A stretch of 64,000 nucleotides of DNA from Kumtagia sp044326205 (GCF_044326205.1 NZ_JBIRCY010000014.1:85118-149117); one strand, 5' to 3'; shown: positions 33,257 through 42,313, numbered from the stretch's first letter. Made by a program: numbers and translations. The notes: generated by a model from the sequence alone, not told the origin.

Positions 33257-34051
33257 TTGTCGATCACCGAAAACATCGCGTCGCGAGGCCGCGCGCTGGT
33301 CACCGGGGCTGCCGGCGGCCTCGGCCGAGAGGTGGCCGTGCAACTGGCGGCGCGCGGCTGCAACGTCGCAATTGCCGACATCAATGCCGCCGGCACGGCC
33401 GAAACGGCGAAGATGATCCGCGCGCACGGCGTCGAGGCGGAAGAAATCGTCGGAGACTTCACGCAGGAGGGCGCGCCGGAGGCGGCGGTGCACAAGGTGG
33501 TGGAGCGCTGGGGCGGCATCGACATCCTGGTCAACAATGCCGGCTATGGCGTGATCGAGCCGTTCTTGGAAGCCACGCATAAGGCCTGGACCCGCACGCT
33601 GGCGCTCAACGTCACGGCGCTCGCCATGGCTTGCAAGGCGGCGGGGCGCGTGATGCGCGACCAGCGCTCGGGCCGCATCGTCAACATCACCTCGCCAGGT
33701 TCGCGCATGGCGCTGCCAGACTACACGGCCTACACGGCGAGCAAGGCGGGCGTCGATTCCATCACCCGCGCCGCCGCCGTGGCGCTGGCGCCCTATGGCG
33801 TGCTGGTCAACAGCCTGGCGCCGGGCATGATGGACACCGAGATGCAGCGCTCGACCGAGATCGATCTCGCCCGCGTCAACGGCCGCAATGACATCCAGGC
33901 TTTCCTCGACGAGCGCACACGCCGCATCCCGCTCGGCCGCCGCGCCGAGATCGCGGAAGTCGCCGAGGCGGTGGTCTGGCTGGCGCTCGACGCCCCCGCC
34001 TACATGACCGCCGAACGGCTCAACATGTCCGGCGGCCTGGACAAGGACTGA
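33257..34051 (+). CDS. SDR-family NAD(P)-dependent oxidoreductase
   Basis: A 264-residue short-chain dehydrogenase with all catalytic parts: ALVTGAAGGLG (nucleotide binding), DILVNNAGYG, the serine block IVNITSPGS, and the catalytic YTASK (in DYTAYTASKAGVD). The start is a TTG at 33257 with GGGAGG six bases before it; an overlapping ATG at 33252 is out of frame. It heads the operon with a split transketolase and a dehydratase. A role as sugar or sugar-acid dehydrogenase fits, because the divergent operon encodes an importer and a lactonase. Confidence 0.9.
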   Translation: MSITENIASRGRALVTGAAGGLGREVAVQLAARGCNVAIADINAAGTAETAKMIRAHGVEAEEIVGDFTQEGAPEAAVHKVVERWGGIDILVNNAGYGVIEPFLEATHKAWTRTLALNVTALAMACKAAGRVMRDQRSGRIVNITSPGSRMALPDYTAYTASKAGVDSITRAAAVALAPYGVLVNSLAPGMMDTEMQRSTEIDLARVNGRNDIQAFLDERTRRIPLGRRAEIAEVAEAVVWLALDAPAYMTAERLNMSGGLDKD

Positions 34052-34057
34052 AGGGAG

Positions 34058-34900
34058 ATGCTGCGAAATTCTCCCCCCGGCGAGGCGGACGTCGGCGCGC
34101 TCCGGCTGAAGGCGACAAAACTGCGCCGCCACATGCTGACTATGGCGCGCGGCCAGGGGGCCGGATACATCGGCCAGGGCCTGGGCATCGCCGATCTGCT
34201 GGCGGCGCTCTATTTTCATGAGCTGCGCTACGATCCGGAAAATCTCGGCTGGGCGAACCGCGACCGTTTCCTTCTGTCGACCGGCCACTATTCGATCGCG
34301 CTGTGGGCGGCACTCGCGGAGGCGGGCATCATCCCGGTCGAGGAACTGCCGACTTACGGCGCGGACGACAGCCGGCTGGAGATGTCGACGCTCGACACCA
34401 CGCCCGGCGTGGAAATGATCGGCGGTTCGCTCGGCCACGGGCTGGGGCAGGGGGTCGGCCAGGCGCTCGGCCTCGGCGTCCGCCAGTCGGACGCACGCGT
34501 CTTCGTCGAACTGTCGGACGGCGAGACGCAGGAGGGATCGACCTGGGAAGCGGCGATGTCGGCCAGCCATTTCCGGCTGGACCGCCTCGTCGCGCTGATC
34601 GACTGCAACGGCATCCAGGCTGACGGGCCTGTGGTGCTCGACATGGAACCGGTCGCCGACAAGTGGCGCGCCTTCGGCTGGGAGACGTTCGAGATCGACG
34701 GCAACGACATGGCGGCGATCGTCGCCGCACTCGCCGGCGCGCGCGAAAAAAACGGCAGGCCTAAGGCGATCGTATTGCGCACGCTGCCGGGCAAGGGTGT
34801 GCCGCGCATCGAGAACAGCGAGAAATCGCATTTCTTCCGCGTCGATATCAGCGAATGGGACGGCATCATCGCCGCCTTCGAGCAGGGAGGCGCGGCATGA
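34058..34900 (+). CDS. Transketolase, N-terminal subunit
   Basis: A 280-residue protein covering the thiamine-diphosphate binding half of transketolase. Key blocks are GQGAGYIGQGLGIADLLAAL, DRFLLSTGHYSIALW, GGSLGHGLGQGVGQALGLGV and SDGETQEGSTWEAA, the latter the Mg/ThDP motif. It is half the normal length because the enzyme is split; the second half is the next gene, overlapping by ATGA. Transketolases move a two-carbon ketol unit between sugar phosphates. The absence of a nearby kinase makes the substrate here unclear. Confidence 0.93.
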   Translation: MLRNSPPGEADVGALRLKATKLRRHMLTMARGQGAGYIGQGLGIADLLAALYFHELRYDPENLGWANRDRFLLSTGHYSIALWAALAEAGIIPVEELPTYGADDSRLEMSTLDTTPGVEMIGGSLGHGLGQGVGQALGLGVRQSDARVFVELSDGETQEGSTWEAAMSASHFRLDRLVALIDCNGIQADGPVVLDMEPVADKWRAFGWETFEIDGNDMAAIVAALAGAREKNGRPKAIVLRTLPGKGVPRIENSEKSHFFRVDISEWDGIIAAFEQGGAA

Positions 34901-35889
34901 GCGGCAGACCGATGGAAGCGGGCCGCACGCTTGCCATGGGCGAGAACGAGGCGGCCGCGCGCGAACGTGGGACGGTCGAGGCGCCGTTCGGCCGCGCGCT
35001 GGCGCGGCTGGGCGCGGCGCGGCCGGAGATTGTCGGGCTCACCGCCGATCTCGGCAAATACACCGACATCCTGCCGTTTCGCGATGCCTTTCCGCAGCGC
35101 TTCTTCAATGTCGGCATGGCCGAGCAGAATCTTGTCGCGGTCGCCGCCGGTCTGGCGCGCACCGGGCTGACGCCCTTCGCCACGACCTATGGTGTCTTCG
35201 CCAGCCGCCGCGCCTATGATTTCGTCGCCATCGCGCTCGCTCATTCCAATCTGAATGTGAAGATCGTCGCCGGCCTGCCTGGCCTGACCACCGGCTATGG
35301 CGGCACGCACCAGGCGATCGAGGATCTGGCACTGATGCGCATGATCCCCGGCCTGACCGTGATCGATCCCTGCGACGCCACCGAGATCGAAGCGGCGACC
35401 GAGGCGATGGCCGACCATCCCGGTCCGGTTTATATGCGCCTGCTGCGCGGCGCGGTTCCAGTCGTGCTGGAGCCGGGTTACAAGTTCCAGATCGGCAAGG
35501 CGCGAAAGCTGCGCGACGGTGTGGATGTCGGGATTGTCTCGACTGGGTTCATGACCGAGCGCGCCCTCGACGCCGCTGAGGTCTTGGCGGGCCGCGGCGT
35601 GTCGGTTGCGGTGCTGCATGTGCCGACGATAAAACCCTTCGACGCCGAGGCGGTGGCGGAATTCGCAGCAGGCGTCGGCCATGTGGTGACGGCGGAAAAC
35701 CATGTCGTCGTGGGCGGGCTGGGCAGCCTTGTGGTCGAGACGCTGTTCGGCGCCGGTGTATCGCGGAAAGTCACTCGCATCGGCCTGCCGGACCGTTTTA
35801 TCGAATGCGGCGCGGTGCCGACGTTGCAGGCGCGATACGGGCTGACGACGGAGGCGGTGGTCGCAACCATCGAGAGGACCGTTCGGTGA
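34897..35889 (+). CDS. Transketolase, C-terminal subunit
   Basis: A 330-residue protein with the pyrimidine-binding and C-terminal domains of transketolase. It shows IVGLTADLGKYTDI, the key glutamate in GMAEQNLVAVAAGLA, FATTYGVFASRRAYD, and the C-terminal AEVLAGRGVSVAVLHVPTIK. The ATG at 34897 overlaps the first subunit's stop. The pair should form a heterotetramer with two active sites. Split transketolases are common in bacterial sugar-catabolic operons separate from the housekeeping enzyme. Confidence 0.92.
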   Translation: MSGRPMEAGRTLAMGENEAAARERGTVEAPFGRALARLGAARPEIVGLTADLGKYTDILPFRDAFPQRFFNVGMAEQNLVAVAAGLARTGLTPFATTYGVFASRRAYDFVAIALAHSNLNVKIVAGLPGLTTGYGGTHQAIEDLALMRMIPGLTVIDPCDATEIEAATEAMADHPGPVYMRLLRGAVPVVLEPGYKFQIGKARKLRDGVDVGIVSTGFMTERALDAAEVLAGRGVSVAVLHVPTIKPFDAEAVAEFAAGVGHVVTAENHVVVGGLGSLVVETLFGAGVSRKVTRIGLPDRFIECGAVPTLQARYGLTTEAVVATIERTVR

Positions 35890-35941
35890 CCGGCGGCGCG
35901 AACGGCGTGCTAGTCAGCAACGGCAACAGGTTTCCGAGCCC

Positions 35942-37108
35942 ATGAAAATCACCGAGATCGAAACCTTTACCGTCGGCGCCGGCTGGAAGAACTGGCTGTT
36001 CGTCAAGGTCCACACCGACAAGGGCGTCCACGGTATCGGCGAGGGCACGCTCAACGGCTTCATCAAAACCACCGAGGCCGGTGTGCACGAACTCAACCAC
36101 CTCGCCATCGGCCAGGATCCGCGCCGCATCAACGCGCTGTCGAAGCGTATGCTGGACAGTGTCTCGCTCGACGGCGGCCATATCCACCGCACCGTGATCG
36201 CGGCGGTCGAGGTCGCGTGCTGGGACATTCTGGGAAAGAGCCTCGGCGTGCCGATCCATCAACTGCTGGGCGGGCAGGTGCGCGACACGGTGCTGGGCTA
36301 CGCCAATGGCTGGTACCGCACCGAGCGCACGCCCGAAACCTTTGTCGAAGCGGCGAAGGGGGTGCTTGCGAAAGGCTTCAAGGCGTTCAAGCTCGACCCG
36401 TTCGGCACCGCTCAGGGTTTCATCTCGCGCGAGGAACTGGACCTTTCCTACGACATCTGTCGGACGCTGCGCGACAAGCTGCCGGCGGACACGCGGATCC
36501 TGATCGACGTGCATGCCCGCTTCACCGAGATCGCGGCCTTGCAGGCGGCGCAGAAATTTGCCGACCTCGACATCTACTGGTGGGAGGAGCCGACCTCGCG
36601 CGACCGGCAGGAGACGGTGCGTGAGGTGGCGCATCGCTCGCCAATCCCGGTGGCGACCGGCGAGATGTACGACACGGTCGGCCAGTTCTACAGCCTGGCC
36701 GCTGGCGGCGGCGTCAACATTTTTCAGCCGGAGCCGATGTCGCTGGGCGGCATCGTACCCTCCATGCAGGTAGCAAACCTGGCCTTCGCCCATGGCAGCC
36801 ACATAGCGCCGCACCAGAGTGGCGGTCCGGTGGCGACGGCGGTCTGCCTGCAACTGGCGGCGGCGGTGCCGAACTTTCTGATCCAGGAGCATTTCGACGC
36901 CTTCAACGACCCGTGGACGCGCGACCTCGTCACCTGGCATCCGACCGTCGATGCGTCGAACGGGCACCTGTCGCTGCCAGATGGGCCGGGCTTGGGCATT
37001 GATCTGAACCTCGATGCGATCAAAGAGCATCCCTACGACCCGCATGCCTATCTGAATGTGCATGCGGAGGGATGGGAGAAAAGGCTGGGGACCAGGGAGA
37101 AGGCGTAG
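35942..37108 (+). CDS. Enolase-superfamily sugar-acid dehydratase (mandelate racemase/muconate lactonising group)
   Basis: A 388-residue enzyme. The capping domain starts MKITEIETFTVGAGWKNWLF. The barrel carries FKAFKLDPFG, then metal ligands Asp in LIDVHARF, Glu in WWEEPTSRD and Glu in ATGEMYD, and a His-bearing IAPHQSGGP, as in acid-sugar dehydratases related to gluconate and galactonate dehydratase. Such enzymes turn aldonates into 2-keto-3-deoxy acids. It ends the SDR-transketolase operon, 52 bases after the second subunit. The likely order is sugar, lactone (SDR), acid (lactonase), keto-deoxy acid (this enzyme). Exact stereochemistry cannot be predicted. Confidence 0.9.
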   Translation: MKITEIETFTVGAGWKNWLFVKVHTDKGVHGIGEGTLNGFIKTTEAGVHELNHLAIGQDPRRINALSKRMLDSVSLDGGHIHRTVIAAVEVACWDILGKSLGVPIHQLLGGQVRDTVLGYANGWYRTERTPETFVEAAKGVLAKGFKAFKLDPFGTAQGFISREELDLSYDICRTLRDKLPADTRILIDVHARFTEIAALQAAQKFADLDIYWWEEPTSRDRQETVREVAHRSPIPVATGEMYDTVGQFYSLAAGGGVNIFQPEPMSLGGIVPSMQVANLAFAHGSHIAPHQSGGPVATAVCLQLAAAVPNFLIQEHFDAFNDPWTRDLVTWHPTVDASNGHLSLPDGPGLGIDLNLDAIKEHPYDPHAYLNVHAEGWEKRLGTREKA

Positions 37109-37354
37109 AGTCGGCCAATTCTTTGACGTTTTTACCACCAGGCAGGGCCATCCCTCAACTCAGCCTGCGAAGGAGTCGATTAGCCGACTAAGTTAGGCCG
37201 GGCCATAACCCTTTTCATTCGAACGATACATATCGCATCTGATTCCTGCCGCTTCGCAGGTCGTCTGCGCTGATTGGATAGCCGAGCGAGGTATAGGAAT
37301 AATATCCTTGCTTTTTGTCCACGCTCTGTTATGGTGCCTTGAACGGAGGACGCA

Positions 37355-37792
37355 ATGAGCAGCGGTGAGGTCGAGGAGGATCGGAAAAGGCTGACGAGGA
37401 TCGCGATCGTGCTGCTTCGGCTGGCGGTTTTGGCCGAGCTTCTTTGCGTTCAGCCATTCTTTCTCCGCATCTTGCTGCTGCCGCTCATGCGGCATGCCGA
37501 GGCCGTCGCGCGGGAATTTGCCATCCGGCGGGTCGGCGGTGTGCTTGCCTTGCCTCCCGTGAAAGTCCATGCGCCGGATTTCGACGGTTACGCCGAGGCG
37601 TTGCGGCTCGCGCGCTGCTTGCGTGCGCTGGCCGCATTTTTCGGCTGCTGGCAGGGTCTTGCTGGCCGGCTGTTTCGCGGCGGGCAGGGCGAGCGCCATG
37701 CGCGGCGCGCGCCTGCGATCGGATGGGTCGGTCTCGTGACGTCTCAGTACGCAATCGCCCTCTGCGCCACGGGGCGAATGGATACGTCATGA
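37355..37792 (+). CDS. Small hypothetical protein with a hydrophobic N-terminal segment
   Basis: A 145-residue protein with no recognised family. Residues about 14-45 are strongly hydrophobic (IAIVLLRLAVLAELLCVQPF and on), suggesting one or two membrane-associated helices, followed by Ala/Arg-rich helices. The ATG is preceded by GGAGG at good spacing, and AATAAT-type AT-rich bases near 37300 could serve a promoter. It stands alone between the dehydratase and the LacI gene. Codon use fits the neighbourhood, but the reality of the gene is only moderately supported. Confidence 0.5.
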   Translation: MSSGEVEEDRKRLTRIAIVLLRLAVLAELLCVQPFFLRILLLPLMRHAEAVAREFAIRRVGGVLALPPVKVHAPDFDGYAEALRLARCLRALAAFFGCWQGLAGRLFRGGQGERHARRAPAIGWVGLVTSQYAIALCATGRMDTS

Positions 37793-37956
37793 CCGCCGGA
37801 CAAGCCTTTGTCGGGGAATTTTAACGCCATGCGTCCTGCGTTTGGCGATAAAGGTGTTTTGGCGTTCTGATATCGAGGGAAGGTTACGCTTGACAGCCAC
37901 CGGTATCACTTGGCCTTCAAGTGATTTCATAGGGATGCAATTTCAGGCATGCCGTC

Positions 37957-38991
37957 CTAGGCACTCTCCCTGTCGACGATCTCGAATCCGAGGCTGGTGA
38001 TCGTCGGCACCTTGGCGTCGCCGGCAAGCCGCGCCAGCAGTTGCCGCACGGCGCGGCGGCCCATCTCGTAGCGGTTGACTTTTACGGTGGTGAGCGATGG
38101 CACCAGTTGCGCGGCGAGGTCCATGTCGCCATAGCCGGCAATCGCAATGCGCTCCGGTACGGCCCAGCGCCGGCGGTGGCATTCCTGGACGGCGCCGACG
38201 GCCAGCGTGTCGCTGGAAAAGAAGATGGCGTCGATGTCGGCGTGCCGGTCGGTGAGGGCGATCAGCGCCTCGGCGCCGCCCTGGGCGGTGATCGGCACCT
38301 CGACCTCCATGTCGCTGTGGTTCTCAAAACCGAGTTCGGTGAGCGCGGCGTGGTAGCCAGTGCGGCGCTGCTGCAGGCGGTCGTTGCCGTGGATCGGCGT
38401 CGAGACGAAGCCGATGCGTTTGTAGCCCTTGGCGGCGAGATGCATGGTCATGGCATAGGCGGTCTCGAAGTTGGAGACGCCGACCACCATGTCGAGCGGC
38501 TTGCGGCCCTTGATCTCCGAAATCTCCACCACCGGCGCGCCGCTGGAAAGCAACAGGGCGCGGGCCGTCTCGCTCTGCACGAAACTTTGCAGGATCATGC
38601 CGGACGGACGCCAGCCGAGGAGGGTGCGGATCGCCTTTTCCTCGGCATCCTGCGTGAATTCACCCTGCACCAGCAGCATCGAATAGCCGCCTTCGTGGCA
38701 CTCGTCCGACATGCCCTGCACCTGCTCGGCGATGCCGGAATTGATCAGCGGCGGCACCACGGTGCCGACCATGCGGCCGTTGCCGCGCATAGAGGAGGCG
38801 AGCCGATTGGGCACGAAGCCGGCTTCCTCGATTGCCTGCAAAACCTTGGCGCGCGTTTCGGCCGACACCATGTCGGGATTGGAAAGCACGCGCGACACCG
38901 TCATCGGCGCGACGCCGACGCGTTTCGCGATCTCGCGCACGCCGAGCCGTTCGCTCGTCTTCCTGTCGCCGTTGTCCGGTTTGCCCGCCAT
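37957..38991 (-). CDS. LacI-family transcriptional regulator (GntR/gluconate-type)
   Basis: A 344-residue repressor. The helix-turn-helix lies at about 17-38 (VREIAKRVGVAPMTVSRVLS), followed by the hinge phrase GFVPNRLASSMRG. The sensor domain shows VGTVVPPLINSGIAEQVQGM, GMILQSFVQ, GYKRIGFVSTPI, DAIFFSSDTLAVGA and IAGYGDMDLAAQL, typical of family members binding sugar acids such as gluconate. It reads toward the dehydratase operon from the far side. The TTACCGGTA-containing sites at 32907 and 33215 match the operator class of gluconate repressors, so this protein probably controls both operons there. Confidence 0.93.
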   Translation of the reverse strand: MAGKPDNGDRKTSERLGVREIAKRVGVAPMTVSRVLSNPDMVSAETRAKVLQAIEEAGFVPNRLASSMRGNGRMVGTVVPPLINSGIAEQVQGMSDECHEGGYSMLLVQGEFTQDAEEKAIRTLLGWRPSGMILQSFVQSETARALLLSSGAPVVEISEIKGRKPLDMVVGVSNFETAYAMTMHLAAKGYKRIGFVSTPIHGNDRLQQRRTGYHAALTELGFENHSDMEVEVPITAQGGAEALIALTDRHADIDAIFFSSDTLAVGAVQECHRRRWAVPERIAIAGYGDMDLAAQLVPSLTTVKVNRYEMGRRAVRQLLARLAGDAKVPTITSLGFEIVDRESA

Positions 38992-39071
38992 CGCCGTGTC
39001 CTGCCTCAGGTCATCATAGACAGAGCCGTCTCCGCATGACAGGCCGTGGACGCGTCGCCTGCAATCCGGTG

Positions 39072-39842
39072 CTAGCCCCGGTCGTTCGGCGCGTCATAGG
39101 TGATCGAGAACCGGTCGGCCGGGTGGCGGGCGACCGAAAGCTCGACGTTGCGGCCGTCCGCCGCCTGGTAGAGCATCTCGACCGTCAGCAGCGCCGAGCC
39201 CGGTTCGACTTCGAGCGCTTCGGCGGTGTTTTCGTCCGCTACCTCGGCGCGCACGGTCATATGCGCCACCGCCAGCCGCAGCCCGATCTTGCGCTGCACG
39301 GTGTCGAAGATCAGCACGTCGGTGAAATCGCGGCGGTTGAGTCTTTCGCCGATCTCGGCCGGAAAATAGGTCGTGACGTAGGCTTTTTTCTCGTCGCCCG
39401 CCTTGAGCACCGAGCGAAGGCAATAGCCGGCCTCGCCTTTGCGCGCGCTGAAATAATGCTGAAGCAGAGGTGACGCCTCTCTGCGGTACGACACAACATC
39501 AAGCGAGGCGTCCCGCGCATAAGCGGCGATATCGGTGAAACTCGCCATGTGCCATGCGACACCGGTCTCGGTCTCGCGGGCCGCCACGACGGCCGGCTTG
39601 GCCGACCGCTTGCGGATCAGGCCGCTGCCTTCGAGGTCCCGCAGCGCATGCCGAACGGTGATCAGGCTAACGCCGAAATGGTCGGCGATGCTTGCCTCCT
39701 TCGGCAGTTCCTCGCCGACCGCCAGCGCTCCGTCGATGATGGGCCGGCGCAGTATATCGGCCAATTGCCGATAAAGGGGGCCGCCCTCGCGGCCGAGCGT
39801 GCGCCTGGGGAAGAGTTCAAGGAGCGAATTCGACTCGCGCAT
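39072..39842 (-). CDS. GntR-family regulator with UTRA domain (HutC subfamily)
   Basis: A 256-residue regulator. The winged helix (about 22-82) reads PLYRQLADILRRPIIDGALA, LPKEASIADHFGVSLITVRH, LRDLEGSGLIRKR. The UTRA ligand-binding domain follows (YVTTYFPAEIGERL, VQRKIGLRLAVAHMTV, LLTVEMLYQAADGR). It stands in front of the 2-hydroxyacid dehydrogenase gene on the same strand but downstream, and may control the acid-sugar genes at 40-46 kb. No ligand is predictable. Confidence 0.92.
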   Translation of the reverse strand: MRESNSLLELFPRRTLGREGGPLYRQLADILRRPIIDGALAVGEELPKEASIADHFGVSLITVRHALRDLEGSGLIRKRSAKPAVVAARETETGVAWHMASFTDIAAYARDASLDVVSYRREASPLLQHYFSARKGEAGYCLRSVLKAGDEKKAYVTTYFPAEIGERLNRRDFTDVLIFDTVQRKIGLRLAVAHMTVRAEVADENTAEALEVEPGSALLTVEMLYQAADGRNVELSVARHPADRFSITYDAPNDRG

Positions 39843-40152
39843 TTCCAGGTCCCATGACGCCTCGCGGCTAACCCCGAGTACCTGTTTGAGCCAAACGACG
39901 GAGAGAACGCAAGATCACAGAAGAGGTCGAAACACCAGAAATATCGTCTAATTTTGGGTGTTTGAAGCGCCAACAGGGTTTTTGGAACGACCGGACGGTT
40001 ACTATGCAACGGATCGGCATCTAATTGCGCTTCAATGCGCCAAACCAGCGCTATCCCTGGTGAACCGGCCCGTAGGTGAGTCGCAACGGCCTACCGCCGG
40101 CCTTGCGGACTGGCTGGGCAGTACGCTGTGGCCGGAGGCGAGGCCCCGACGC
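39843..40152. other. Gene-free interval with a weak inverted repeat
   Basis: This 310-base interval lies upstream of the UTRA regulator and downstream of the hydroxyacid dehydrogenase. It holds an inverted repeat AAACACC (39930) / GGTGTTT (39957) with a 20-base gap in AT-rich sequence. That could be an autoregulatory site, but support is weak. No gene is seen. Confidence 0.4.
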
Positions 40153-41175
40153 TCATGCGGGGCGCGGTTTCTGCCGCAGATGCTCCAGGTTGACGCAGTT
40201 CATCAACACACCCTCGTTGAGATAGGTGACGATGACCTCGATCGCCTTGCGCTGCATGTCATCGAGCGCCGACGGGCTGTAGAACGCCGAATGCGGGGTG
40301 AGCGATAGTTTGCCTTCGGTCCAGGCCTCGCGCGCCCGCCATGCCTTGACAAGGGGGTGTTCCGGATCGGCCGGCTCGCGGGGCAGCACGTCGAGGCCGG
40401 CACCGGCGATGCGGCCGGCCTTCAACGCTTCCGTCAGCGCGTCGAGGTCAATGATCGGCCCGCGCGCCGTGTTGATGACGATCAGGTCGGGTTTTGCCTT
40501 GGCGAGCAGTTTTTCGCCGACCATGCCGCGCGTCTCGTCGGTGAGCGGCGTGTGCACGGAAAGAATGTCCGTGCGAGCCATGACCTCGTCGAGGCTGCGC
40601 ACCCGCTCGTAGCCGACGGCGAGTTCCGCGCCGTTCGGCAGGTAGGGATCATAGAAGATCACCTTCATGTCGAAGGCGGCGGCGCGGCGCGCGGTCGCTA
40701 GGCCTATCCTCCCGAGGCCGAGCACGGCAAAGGTCTGGCCGCGCAGGCGGCGCACCAGCGGCGCCGCGGCGTAGTGCCAGCCGTCGGTCCGGTCACGCAC
40801 CGCTTCCTGGTAACTGCTTGTGCCGCGCGTCAGCGACAAAAGCAGTGCCAGCGCGTGGTCGGCGACTTCGGTGGTGCCGTAGTCGGGCACGTTGCAGACC
40901 GGCACGCCGCGCGCGCCCCAGCCGGCGAGGTCGAGGGTGTCGTAGCCGACGCCCTCGCGCACCACGATCTTGCAACGGTCGAACGCCTCGACCGGAACGC
41001 CGATCTGCAAGGTCGCGGCGCAGTTGATCACGGCGTCGGCGGCGCGGCAGCGTTCCAGCGACGGCGGCTCCGTCGCTTCCGCGCCCGAGCGGTGGATGTC
41101 GAAGACCACGTCCGGTCCGAACGCCTGGTAGAGCGCCGTGTCGGGGGCATAGGTATTCACTTTCAGGATGCGCAT
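40153..41175 (-). CDS. D-2-hydroxyacid dehydrogenase (NAD-dependent)
   Basis: A 340-residue dehydrogenase of the D-isomer-specific class. The Rossmann motif is FAVLGLGRIGLATA, the catalytic Arg lies in INTARGPIID, the Glu in VLPREPADPE, and the His in LTPHSAFYS. The N-terminal substrate domain includes VVREGVGYDTLDLAGWGARG. It is divergent from the FCD regulator at 41413, with a palindromic element between. A role in oxidising or reducing a 2-hydroxy/2-keto acid of the neighbouring sugar-acid pathway is plausible. Confidence 0.92.
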   Translation of the reverse strand: MRILKVNTYAPDTALYQAFGPDVVFDIHRSGAEATEPPSLERCRAADAVINCAATLQIGVPVEAFDRCKIVVREGVGYDTLDLAGWGARGVPVCNVPDYGTTEVADHALALLLSLTRGTSSYQEAVRDRTDGWHYAAAPLVRRLRGQTFAVLGLGRIGLATARRAAAFDMKVIFYDPYLPNGAELAVGYERVRSLDEVMARTDILSVHTPLTDETRGMVGEKLLAKAKPDLIVINTARGPIIDLDALTEALKAGRIAGAGLDVLPREPADPEHPLVKAWRAREAWTEGKLSLTPHSAFYSPSALDDMQRKAIEVIVTYLNEGVLMNCVNLEHLRQKPRPA

Positions 41176-41230
41176 TGGTTCTCTCTTCTGTCATCCTCCA
41201 GCAGAGGCTGGCGGTTGTTTAGAGCGCGCC

Positions 41231-41378
41231 GCGCCCAATCGTTTCCATTCTGCCGGGCCGGTTTGGGCGTCCTTCGGACCCATCGGGCTTTGTCTTGTCC
41301 GGGCCACCAGCCCGGCCTGCGACGACGCCCTCGACCTTGACCCAAACCGCCGCCGGGAGGATGAAAACGATTGGGCGC
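41231..41378. repeat. Imperfect palindromic repeat in a divergent promoter
   Basis: Outer arms GCGCCCAATCGTTTCCAT (41231) and ATGAAAACGATTGGGCGC (41361-41378) are complementary with one mismatch and extend inward. A second pair, GGTTTGGG (41260) and CCCAAACC (41341), is nested inside. It fills most of the gap between the hydroxyacid dehydrogenase and the FCD regulator. It is unlike the other palindromes in the window. Confidence 0.75.
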
Positions 41379-41412
41379 GACACGCCCTATTGTTGACTGT
41401 ATCCATTTGCCG

Positions 41413-42114
41413 ATGAGCGACGATTCCTTCGATTTCGCGCCGACGCCGCGCCGGGTGCTGACCGACGACGTGGTCGACGCCATCCGCAACGCCATCCTGT
41501 CCGGAAAAATCCGTCCCGGCGCGCGGCTGATCGAGGAGGATCTGGCGGCTTCCCTCAAGGTCAGCCGGGGGCCGGTGCGGCAAGCGATCTTCCGCCTCCA
41601 GCAGGAGGGGCTGGTCGTCCACGAGGCGCATCGCGGCGCCACCGTCGGGCAGGTCTCGCAGGACGACGTCGAGGAAATCTACAGCCTGCGCCTCGCGCTT
41701 GAGCGGCTGGCGATAGAGCAGGCGAGCCGCAAGGCCGGCGCCCGGGAACTGGCGGAGATCGAGGCGGTGCTCGACCGTTTTCGCGCCACCCCTCGCGCCG
41801 ACATGTCGCGGCGGCTGGTGGCCGAACTCGACATCGACTTCCACGACGCGATCTTCCGCGCCGCCGGCAACTGGCGGCTCTACCGCGCCTGGGAGACGCT
41901 GCGCTCGCAACTGATGATGTTCTTGATGCTGCGCGACGCGCTGCCCGACGACTATCCGGACAGCTGGCACCGCGACCATGTGCACCTGCTCGGCGTGATC
42001 CGTGGCGGCGACATGGCGCTCGCCCAGGAGACCATCGAAACCCACATCAACCGCGCCAAGGACAGGCTGCTTGCCATCCTGCGAGCGAGCGGCCGCGTTT
42101 CTTCGACTTGGTGA
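41413..42114 (+). CDS. GntR-family regulator with FCD domain
   Basis: A 233-residue regulator. The winged helix reads DDVVDAIRNAILSGKIRPGA, EEDLAASLKVSRGPVRQAIF, LQQEGLVVHEAHRGATV. The FCD helical domain holds metal-binding residues in DIDFHDAIFRAAGNWRLY, HRDHVHLLGVI and ETHINRAKDRL. Members sense small organic acids. The ATG at 41413 (MSDDSFDFAP) is chosen over the TTG at 41371, which lies inside the palindrome. It probably controls the enolase-superfamily operon at 42625; an ATTGT-AA-ACAAT site typical of the subfamily lies there. Confidence 0.92.
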   Translation: MSDDSFDFAPTPRRVLTDDVVDAIRNAILSGKIRPGARLIEEDLAASLKVSRGPVRQAIFRLQQEGLVVHEAHRGATVGQVSQDDVEEIYSLRLALERLAIEQASRKAGARELAEIEAVLDRFRATPRADMSRRLVAELDIDFHDAIFRAAGNWRLYRAWETLRSQLMMFLMLRDALPDDYPDSWHRDHVHLLGVIRGGDMALAQETIETHINRAKDRLLAILRASGRVSSTW

Positions 42115-42305
42115 TCCAGGACAATCGCTTGAAGGAAGAACCCCTAACCCCTCCCCGCAAGGGGGAGGGGGACTTTGTGGCCGCCACGCTGAGCAAAACC
42201 GTCGACGATTGGCGCCTGGCGGAGACGGCAAGTCCCCCTTTCCCTTGCGGGGAGGGGTTAGGGGTGGGGGTAGACCTTTCAAGCGACTGCCCTGCCTGGT
42301 GATCC
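42113..42305. repeat. Long palindromic intergenic repeat
   Basis: Arms with ACCCCTAACCCCTCCCCGCA (left) and its complement (right, 42241-42265) enclose a 60-base centre. Outer flanks (TCGCTTGAAGG / CCTTTCAAGCGA) also pair. It belongs to the same general class as 43919-44069, and directly follows the FCD regulator gene. Confidence 0.85.
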
Positions 42306-42313
42306 CTGTTGCC

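Noticed and set aside
33212..34831. A 539-codon open frame on the minus strand
   Set aside because: It lies opposite the SDR and transketolase genes, which have clear catalytic motifs. The antisense translation shows no domain.
37193..37699. A 168-codon minus-strand frame
   Set aside because: It overlaps the plus-strand small protein at 37355, which has the better ribosome site and a plausible hydrophobic segment.
37896..37915. A further LacI-type operator (CCACCGGTATCA) downstream of the LacI gene
   Set aside because: It shares only the CCGGTA core with the sites at 32907 and 33215 and does not precede any gene start.
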